From assembly GCA_902548405.1 (NCBI GenBank), contig CACCRN010000003.1, forward strand, positions 1 to 64,000: DNA of 64,000 nucleotides, read 5' to 3'. Positions 58,771-64,000 of the stretch are shown in pieces. The stretch is from an uncultured Pelagibacteraceae bacterium (GTDB lineage Bacteria > Pseudomonadota > Alphaproteobacteria > Pelagibacterales > Pelagibacteraceae). The position numbers were made by a program, and so were the translations under genes. The notes under the pieces were generated by a model. The model was given only the letters and a program-made list of their open reading frames with translations. It searched no databases and had not been told where the DNA came from. Every line of letters begins with the position of its first letter. Position 1 is the first letter of the stretch.

Positions 58771-59127
58771 TTATAGATAGTCACCTTTTTTAATTTTACT
58801 AGTGATTTCTTTTCTAGAATATTCAAATTTTTTCCTATGCTTAATGCTTTTTTGATTTACTCTTTTTCTCCATAATCTGAAAGAAGAAGGTTTTAGAGAT
58901 CTTCTCATAATTTTAATTACATCAGACTCTCGCTTACCTGTTTTTTTCTCAATTTCTTCAAAAGTGATCCGGTCTGCCCAAGCTGCCCAAATTATCCAGT
59001 CCGGGTCATCAATGCTGGGTTCAGGATTTTTAACTTTGGTAACAGGGGTGTACCCTTTTTTTTTCATAAACCCTTTATATTTGAAAAAAAAATTTAATGC
59101 ATTTTTTTTACCTTCTGATATTATCAC
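58771..59127 (-). CDS. DUF2805 (TIGR03643-like) protein
   Basis: A 118-residue basic protein. The family core spans about residues 40-100: DWIIWAAWADRITFEEIEKKTG, DVIKIMRRSLKPSSFRLWRKRV and SIKHRKKF, a helix-turn-helix-like pattern of unknown function. GTG at 59127 has an AAGGA ribosome site, but that site lies in a hairpin stem. A later ATG at 59067 would give 98 residues. The stretch before that ATG (KKNALNFFFKYKGF) looks coding, and a 13-codon ORF ends in the other frame just where this one begins, so a +1 frameshift joining the two is possible. Start uncertain, family call firm. Confidence 0.78.
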   Translation of the reverse strand: MIISEGKKNALNFFFKYKGFMKKKGYTPVTKVKNPEPSIDDPDWIIWAAWADRITFEEIEKKTGKRESDVIKIMRRSLKPSSFRLWRKRVNQKSIKHRKKFEYSRKEITSKIKKGDYL

Positions 59128-59149
59128 CTAGATAGTCCTTCTTAGCCAT
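59108..59149 (-). CDS. Putative 13-residue leader ORF before the DUF2805 gene
   Basis: On the minus strand an ATG at 59149 with a well-placed GGGAG ribosome site (six bases away) opens MAKKDYLGDNIRR and then a stop. It overlaps the GTG start of the DUF2805 gene by 20 bases in another frame. Its codons 4-6 form the right arm of a 10-bp hairpin. Either it is a leader peptide whose translation opens that hairpin, or it is the true N terminus of the DUF2805 protein reached through a +1 shift at AGG-TAA. Confidence 0.4.
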   Translation of the reverse strand: MAKKDYLGDNIRR

Positions 59150-59177
59150 CTTTAGCTCCCGGTTTTTAAGGACTATC
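59131..59177. repeat. Perfect 10-bp inverted repeat in the divergent DUF2805/LysE gap
   Basis: GATAGTCCTT (59131-59140) and AAGGACTATC (59168-59177) with a 27-base loop. In the minus-strand message the loop carries the ribosome site and ATG of the 13-codon ORF, while the right arm carries the AAGGA likely used by the GTG start of the DUF2805 gene. On the plus strand the repeat ends 14 bases before the LysE-family ATG. Confidence 0.7.
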
Positions 59178-59191
59178 TTCTCTTTACGAAT

Positions 59192-59806
59192 ATGCTTCCT
59201 TTAGAATTTATACTCTACTTACAAATCATCATTTTTTTGTTCATTACCCCGGGTACTCCAAGAATAGTTATAATTTCTTATTCAATGAATTATGGTGTAG
59301 GGAAATGTGTTTGGTCAGCACTTGGTGATGTTACTGCAAATTTAATTCAAGCGACTTTGGTAATTTTTGTGATAGGTTCTTTTTTTTCAGAAAATTCATT
59401 AATTCTTAATATTTTCAAATGGATTGGAGTTCTTTACATTTTGTATCTTGCTTATGATATTTATAAGTCTCGCCCAAAAAACTTAAAAGATAAGGAAGAA
59501 ATTACAAAAAGTAATTTATCTTTTTTTAGAGATGGGTTTTTAGTTGCAGGAACTAGCCCTAAGGCATGGATGTTTTTTCCTTTTATATTTCCACAATTTA
59601 TTGATTTTAGCTCTAATCTTTTAAGTCAATTTATAATTTTAATTACAACTTACATTATATTAGATTTTTTATCCTTGATTGGTTATGCAATACTTGCACA
59701 AAAATTGATTAAATGGATTACAGCAAATCCTAAAACAATTAATACAATTTCAGCGAGTGTTTTAGTTATTATCGCTGGAATTATTGTTATTACACAACAA
59801 TATTAA
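59192..59806 (+). CDS. LysE/RhtB-family exporter
   Basis: A 204-residue membrane protein with about six helices. Near the N terminus the family motif reads FLFITPGTPRIVIISYSMNYGVGKCVWSALGD (residues about 15-46; the usual PGP is PGTP), and the GFLVAGTSPKAWMFFPFIFPQF stretch (about 113-134) is characteristic. It exports amino acids such as lysine, threonine or homoserine. Its promoter lies in the 64-base divergent gap with the inverted repeat. The next gene is the binding protein of an amino acid ABC transporter, but transcription is probably separate. Confidence 0.87.
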   Translation: MLPLEFILYLQIIIFLFITPGTPRIVIISYSMNYGVGKCVWSALGDVTANLIQATLVIFVIGSFFSENSLILNIFKWIGVLYILYLAYDIYKSRPKNLKDKEEITKSNLSFFRDGFLVAGTSPKAWMFFPFIFPQFIDFSSNLLSQFIILITTYIILDFLSLIGYAILAQKLIKWITANPKTINTISASVLVIIAGIIVITQQY

Positions 59807-59894
59807 ACCTAAACTAAGTCTTTATTGCCACTTGCATTGCATACAATTTATTTATTTAATTGATTATAAATTAATTAATTAAAAAGGAAATAAA

Positions 59895-61133
59895 ATGAAG
59901 TTAAATAAAATAATTTTAAGTTTTGTTTCTGCATTAGTAATTTTATTTTCAACTTCTGTTGCATCTTTTGCAAAGGTAGTTGGTGACAAAATTATTTTAG
60001 GTGCTGCAATTTCCTTAACTGGTAAATACTCATCTAATGGTGTTCATACTCAAAATGGTTATAACATGGCCGTTGACAGAATTAACAGCATGGGTGGTAT
60101 TAAAGTTGGTGGAAAAACTTATAAGTTTGACATTATCTACTATGATGATGAGTCGAACCCTAAGAGAGCTGCACAGCTTGCAGAAAGATTAATTTCACAA
60201 GATGGTGTTGAGTTTATGCTTGGCCCATACAGTTCAGGTTTGACAAAAGCGATTGCACCTGTAACTGAAAAATATGGTGTTCCAATGGTTGAGGCAAATG
60301 GTGCGTCTAGATCTTTGTTTACTAAAGGTTACAAATATCTATTTGCGGTACTAGCTCCAGCAAACTTATATCTTGATGTAGCGATTGAAACAGCAGTTGA
60401 GCTAAATGGTGGAAAACCAGTTAGAATTGCTCAAGCTTTTGAACAAGATGCTTTTTCACAGGACGTTAGATTAGGTATTTTAGATGCTGCAGAAAGAACT
60501 GGTTCTAAGATCATTATAGATGACAAATTGCCTAAAGAGTTAAATGATATGGCTGCAACTTTGGTTAAGGTAAAACAAATGAAACCAGATGTTCTTGTTG
60601 TATCAGGTCATACTAAAGGTGCATTGACTGCAATCAGACAAATTGCTGAGATGAAAGTTGATGTTCCAATGTTGGCTATGACTCACTGTGATGCTGCGAA
60701 ATTATCAAAACAACATGGTAAAAACTCTCAGTATGCGCTTTGTGCTTCTCAATGGCATAAATCTCTAACTTATAAAGATGATTTCTTTAAAGATGGAATG
60801 ACTTATGCTGCAGACTTTGAGAAAGAGTTTGGATATGATCCGCCATACCAATCTGCAGAATCTTCAGCTGCATTATTGGTATTCAAAGATGCATTTGAAA
60901 GAGCTAATTCTTTCGATCAAAAGAAAGTAAGAGATGCTCTTGCGGCTACTAACATGCAAACATTCTATGGAAATATTAAATTTGCACCTGGCGGTCAAAA
61001 CGTTGATAAGCCAATGGTACTTTTCCAAGTAATGTGTGATGATGCTGGTAAGTGTGAAAACAAAGTTGTTGCTCCATTAAAATGGGCATCTGCTAAGTTA
61101 ATTCACCCAGTACCTAAGTGGTCTGAAAGATAA
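59895..61133 (+). CDS. livK: ABC transporter substrate-binding protein, branched-chain amino acid/amide type
   Basis: A 412-residue HAAT-family periplasmic binding protein. The signal peptide ends near residue 27 (VASFA); mature features are ILGAAISLTGKYSSNGVHTQNGYNMAVD (about 33-60), YYDDESNPKRAAQLAERLIS and LGPYSSGLTKAIAPVTEKYGVPMVE. This long form resembles binding proteins for branched-chain amino acids, urea or other amides; the ligand is not fixed by sequence. AAAAGG ribosome site. It is the first gene of a liv-type operon and is followed by a strong terminator-like hairpin. Confidence 0.9.
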   Translation: MKLNKIILSFVSALVILFSTSVASFAKVVGDKIILGAAISLTGKYSSNGVHTQNGYNMAVDRINSMGGIKVGGKTYKFDIIYYDDESNPKRAAQLAERLISQDGVEFMLGPYSSGLTKAIAPVTEKYGVPMVEANGASRSLFTKGYKYLFAVLAPANLYLDVAIETAVELNGGKPVRIAQAFEQDAFSQDVRLGILDAAERTGSKIIIDDKLPKELNDMAATLVKVKQMKPDVLVVSGHTKGALTAIRQIAEMKVDVPMLAMTHCDAAKLSKQHGKNSQYALCASQWHKSLTYKDDFFKDGMTYAADFEKEFGYDPPYQSAESSAALLVFKDAFERANSFDQKKVRDALAATNMQTFYGNIKFAPGGQNVDKPMVLFQVMCDDAGKCENKVVAPLKWASAKLIHPVPKWSER

Positions 61134-61146
61134 TAATTAAAAATTG

Positions 61147-61175
61147 AGCCCCCTAGTAATAGGGGGCTTTTTTTT
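61147..61175 (+). terminator. Terminator/attenuator between livK and livH
   Basis: AGCCCCCT (61147-61154), a 6-base loop, AGGGGGCT (61161-61168), followed by seven more T residues. It is a full intrinsic terminator in form, sited between the binding-protein gene and its permease genes. Partial read-through would give the usual excess of binding protein over membrane parts. The livH ATG is 22 bases later and no separate promoter fits well. Confidence 0.85.
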
Positions 61176-61196
61176 ATATAAACCAAAAAAGATTTT

Positions 61197-62090
61197 ATGG
61201 ATTTTCTTGTATTTCAATATCCAATGATAACTGTTCAAGCTTGCTTGGATGGCATTCTTTTAGGAGTATTGTTCGCATTGATTGCATATGGAATGGCACT
61301 TCAGTGGGGTGTTATGAATATAATTAATATTGCTCAAGGAGATCTTGTTATTTTAGGAGGATACATTGCATACTTTATGTATCTTTACGGTATTCATCCA
61401 GCATGGGGAGTAATTGTTGCTCCAATCATAATGTATTTCGTAGGTATTGCGATCTATAAACTGGTTATAAATAAAGTAGTTGATAGAGACTTATTCATCT
61501 CAATTCTAGCTACCTTTGGAATAAGTATTTTATTCATGCAATTAATGAACTTTGCATTTGGTGCAGATGTTGTGCTTGCAAACTCTCATTACGGTACAAC
61601 AATGTTGTTTGATAATAATGTTGTTCTTCCTAATTCAAAAATATTTTCAGCATTTATCAGTATTTTATTTGCAGTTTGTTTAGTGATTTATATGAAAAAA
61701 TCTAAGCTTGGACGAGCAATTAGAGCAACTGCTCAAAACGCACGTGCTGCAAAAATTTTAGGTGTAGATACTGAAAAAGTATATGCAGCAACTTTTGGAA
61801 TTAATGCTGCTTTATGTGGTGTAGCTGGAGCTTTAATCTCTATAACATTCACTATTCATCCTTATATGGGTTTACCTTATACGATTAGATCTTTTATGAT
61901 TGTTATTGTTGCTGGTTTAGGAAACTTACCAGGTGTCGCTATGTCAGGAATGGGATTAGGAGTTTTTGAGGAATTTGCAGATTATATTTTAGGAACAGAA
62001 TTTAGAATTGGATCAGTATTTTTATTACTAGTTTTAATTTTAGTTTATCGAAGATTTAAACTTTCAAGAAAAAGAGAGTACTTAAAATGA
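61197..62090 (+). CDS. livH: ABC transporter permease LivH
   Basis: A 297-residue permease of the LivH family with about eight helices. YGMALQWGVMNIINIAQGDLVILGGYIAYF (about residues 31-60) is the recognisable opening and the cytoplasmic EAA-like loop is RAIRATAQNARAAKILGVDTEKVYAATFGINAALCGVAGAL (about 168-208). It forms the channel with LivM. Overlaps the next small ORF by four bases (ATGA). Confidence 0.94.
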   Translation: MDFLVFQYPMITVQACLDGILLGVLFALIAYGMALQWGVMNIINIAQGDLVILGGYIAYFMYLYGIHPAWGVIVAPIIMYFVGIAIYKLVINKVVDRDLFISILATFGISILFMQLMNFAFGADVVLANSHYGTTMLFDNNVVLPNSKIFSAFISILFAVCLVIYMKKSKLGRAIRATAQNARAAKILGVDTEKVYAATFGINAALCGVAGALISITFTIHPYMGLPYTIRSFMIVIVAGLGNLPGVAMSGMGLGVFEEFADYILGTEFRIGSVFLLLVLILVYRRFKLSRKREYLK

Positions 62091-62269
62091 GGAAAGTTAA
62101 AATTAATGATAATCAAGGTCAATCAGTTGAAGTTGACATAGATAAATTTAAAAAACACTTAGATGAATATCATTCATCAGGCTCAAGTGTACATGATGAA
62201 GATGGTCATTATTTTACAGTTGATCAAAATTTCAGAGAAAAAATTAATAGTCTATATGAACAAAAATAA
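62087..62269 (+). CDS. Unrecognised 60-residue protein between livH and livM
   Basis: A small, charged, soluble-looking protein (MRKVKINDNQGQSVEVDIDK at the start, then a His/Ser-rich HDEYHSSGSSVHDEDGHYF-like middle and a helical end). It begins in a four-base overlap with livH and ends 14 bases into livM, so it is coupled to both. I do not recognise the family. No signal peptide or membrane helix is seen. The codon pattern and the exact overlaps argue for a real gene. It could be an assembly or regulatory factor for the transporter, but that is only inferred from position. Confidence 0.72.
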   Translation: MRKVKINDNQGQSVEVDIDKFKKHLDEYHSSGSSVHDEDGHYFTVDQNFREKINSLYEQK

Positions 62270-63308
62270 TTTAATACTTTATATAGGAATTTTAATATTT
62301 GGTTTAGCAGCACCATTTATATTTCCAGCATTTAAAGTTCAATTATCTATTCTTTGTATTCTAATTGTTCTTGCAACCACTTGGAATATTCAAGGAGGAG
62401 AGATGGGCTACAATACATTTGGAAATATTTTGTTCTATGGGCTGGGAATGTATTTGTGTGCTTCTGTTCAAGTTGGAATGTTTTTTCCATTAGCAGAATG
62501 GACAGAAAGTGGTGGTGAAAAAACATTTGTACATACTCCTACCCAATTTTTCCAAGGTATGGCGATGGGACTTGTTGTTGCCGCAGTAGTTCCAACTATT
62601 GTTGCAGGTTTAATTGGTTATGCAATTTTAGGATTGAGAGGTCACTACTTTGCTATTTGTACTCTAGGATTAGGAGTAGCTGCTGGTGAAATTTCTGGAG
62701 GAATTGAAATTATTGGAGCAGGTCAAGGTTTTACCACTCCACCTTTTCCTAACGTAGGAGGCTTAGAAGCTAGAGGAGAGTTCTTCTATTTTTTAAGTTT
62801 CTTAGTTTTGATACTTACATTCGTTGCAGTTAAAGCAATTTACTCTACTAGATTTAAATTAATTCTTAATGCAATCAGAGATAATGAAGACAAGGCTGAA
62901 GCTATGGGAATTGCAACAATGAAATATAAAATTATTGGTTGGATGATTTCTGCATTTTTCTGTGGTCTTGCAGGAGGAATAATGGGCGGACTAGTTGGAT
63001 ATATCGACTCTACAGACGTTGCTTTTGATGGAAGAGAAATGGGAGTGTTCATGGTTTTGATGGCAATATTAGGTGGTAAAGGAACTCTTTGGGGACCAGT
63101 TATTGGTGCAACAATATTCCATATTTTTAAAGAAGGATTTTGGACGTTCTTCCTAGGCTGGCAGTATGTAGCCTTGGGAGTTTTAATTGTGGTGATTGTG
63201 ATTTATTTCCCTGAGGGATTGATGGGATGGTTGAGAGAAAAATATCCTCACAGATTTGGAGAAGTAGTTGATGAAGCTGATCGAAAGGCTCAGGTAGAGA
63301 TAAAATGA
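62256..63308 (+). CDS. livM: ABC transporter permease LivM
   Basis: A 350-residue permease of the LivM family with about ten helices. Features: TTWNIQGGEMGYNTFGNILFYGLGMYL (about residues 32-58), GYAILGLRGHYFAICTLGLGVAAGEI (about 120-145), and the EAA loop ARLILNAIRDNEDKAEAMGI-like FKLILNAIRDNEDKAEAMGI (about 200-219). A loop of about 30 residues after the third helix (AEWTESGGEKTFVHTPTQF) is longer than in E. coli LivM. I start at ATG 62256; the frame to 62163 lies within the small ORF and reads poorly. Confidence 0.93.
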   Translation: MNKNNLILYIGILIFGLAAPFIFPAFKVQLSILCILIVLATTWNIQGGEMGYNTFGNILFYGLGMYLCASVQVGMFFPLAEWTESGGEKTFVHTPTQFFQGMAMGLVVAAVVPTIVAGLIGYAILGLRGHYFAICTLGLGVAAGEISGGIEIIGAGQGFTTPPFPNVGGLEARGEFFYFLSFLVLILTFVAVKAIYSTRFKLILNAIRDNEDKAEAMGIATMKYKIIGWMISAFFCGLAGGIMGGLVGYIDSTDVAFDGREMGVFMVLMAILGGKGTLWGPVIGATIFHIFKEGFWTFFLGWQYVALGVLIVVIVIYFPEGLMGWLREKYPHRFGEVVDEADRKAQVEIK

Positions 63309-64000
63309 GTATTTTAGAAGTTAATAATGTTAGTAAATCTTTTGGGGGAGTAAAGGCTAATGTTGATATCTCCATGTCAGTTGAAAAAGGTAAAATTGTA
63401 GGATTGATTGGTCCAAATGGATCAGGAAAAACAACTTTGTTTAATTCAATTGTAGGCACTTATCCAATTGACCAGGGCTCAATTAAATTTAATGGAAAAG
63501 AAGTTTCTGAACTTCCTGTTCCCGTAATAGCAAAGCTAGGATTATTAAGAACATTTCAACAAACAAGAATTTATGGAAAACTAAACTGTATTGATAATAT
63601 GCTTATTAGCCATAAAGGTAGTGATGAAAGTTTATTAAAACTGTTTTCAAAAATACCTCAAGAGCTTACAGAAAAAGCAGAAAATTTACTAAATTTTGTT
63701 GGTTTATATCAAAAGAGAAAACTTAGAGCAGGAGATTTATCTTTTGGACAACAAAAACTCCTAGAACTTGCCATGGCATTAATGAATGAACCAGAAATGC
63801 TTTTACTAGATGAACCAACAGCAGGAATTAATCCAACCTTAATCAATGGAATTATTGATAGATTAATAAAAGTAAATCAAGATTTTGGTATCACTCTCTT
63901 GGTTATTGAACACAATATGAGAGTGATCATGCAATTAGCGGAGAATATATTTTGTTTAGCTCACGGTAAAATGTTAGCAAATGGTTCACCAGATGAAATT
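63305..64000 (+). CDS. livG: ABC transporter ATP-binding protein LivG (cut by window end)
   Basis: The first 232 codons are present; no stop is reached before base 64000. Walker A is GPNGSGKTT (residues 38-46), the Q-loop region is RTFQQTRIY (about 81-89), the signature is LSFGQQKLLE (about 142-151), Walker B is MLLLDEPTAGINP (about 162-174) and the H-loop is IEHNM. This is the LivG type, with the usual insertion between Walker A and the signature. It overlaps livM by four bases (ATGA). A livF gene is expected just beyond the window. Confidence 0.93.
   Translation, partial: MSILEVNNVSKSFGGVKANVDISMSVEKGKIVGLIGPNGSGKTTLFNSIVGTYPIDQGSIKFNGKEVSELPVPVIAKLGLLRTFQQTRIYGKLNCIDNMLISHKGSDESLLKLFSKIPQELTEKAENLLNFVGLYQKRKLRAGDLSFGQQKLLELAMALMNEPEMLLLDEPTAGINPTLINGIIDRLIKVNQDFGITLLVIEHNMRVIMQLAENIFCLAHGKMLANGSPDEI

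Noticed and set aside
62163..62255. N-terminal extension of livM by 31 codons
   Set aside because: It overlaps the coding small ORF in another frame; ATG 62256 gives the normal LivM start just before the first helix.

Overview
The window is AT-rich, densely packed DNA from an alphaproteobacterium with a streamlined genome, most likely a SAR11 (Pelagibacterales) bacterium. I base this on gene content and order: yebC-(ruvC-like)-tolQRAB-pal-cpoB, hflKC-DUF2065-degP, leuA-mreBCD-mrdA-rodA, a circularly permuted two-piece tmRNA gene, very short intergenic gaps, many 1-14 bp gene overlaps, and strong use of AT-rich codons. No phage, insertion sequence, CRISPR array or obvious recent transfer was seen.

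Layout. 1-8224: end of a 5-formyl-THF cyclo-ligase gene, a YmdB-type phosphoesterase, yebC, a phage-type RuvC-like nuclease where ruvCAB would normally sit, the Tol-Pal envelope system, and tilS. 8288-14691: ftsH-folP-glmM-thiD-purA. 14688-19153 (mostly minus): rpoH, rluD, a tRNA-Arg(TCG) on the plus strand, an ABC-2 exporter pair and a Sua5-type threonylcarbamoyl-AMP synthase. 19174-24949: xseB-ispA-dxs (isoprenoid start), aroC, pdxH, ispB. 25064-31672: an S49 peptidase, glyQS, ppdK and a DUF1737 protein. 31674-31967 (minus): permuted ssrA with a tag reading ANESYALAA. 31976-38280: thyX, mrp, and the hflK-hflC-DUF2065-degP-miaA run. 38333-46984: ilvB-ilvH-ilvC, then a peptide/opine-type ABC transporter (binding protein, two permeases, fused double ATPase). 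47087-54080: leuA coupled to the elongasome genes. 54149-58501: an oxidoreductase, DMT transporter, 2-hydroxyacid dehydrogenase, HDAC-like hydrolase and MsrB, tightly packed. 58510-59177 (minus): glutaredoxin and a DUF2805 protein behind an unusual leader. 59192-64000: a LysE-type exporter and a branched-chain amino acid/amide ABC transporter (livK-livH-small ORF-livM-livG), cut by the window end.

How it works together. Most of the window is core metabolism and envelope biology: branched-chain amino acid synthesis (ilvBHC, leuA), isoprenoid and quinone side chains, folate and thymidylate (folP, thyX), cell wall and shape (glmM, mreBCD, mrdA, rodA), envelope integrity (Tol-Pal), and membrane proteolysis (FtsH with its HflKC partners, plus DegP), with the heat-shock sigma factor RpoH also present. 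Two high-capacity uptake systems reflect the organism's dependence on dissolved organic nitrogen and carbon. Both have a strong hairpin directly after the binding-protein gene, a simple way to make more binding protein than permease.

The most notable observations are the DUF2805 leader, where a 13-codon ORF melts a hairpin hiding the next ribosome binding site or feeds a +1 frameshift; an unrecognised 60-residue ORF coupled between livH and livM; matching promoter-like sites with the same CTTG-N17 spacing directly before ftsH and hflK; the replaced ruv locus; and the permuted tmRNA. I did not find a clear undescribed multi-gene defence or mobile system.
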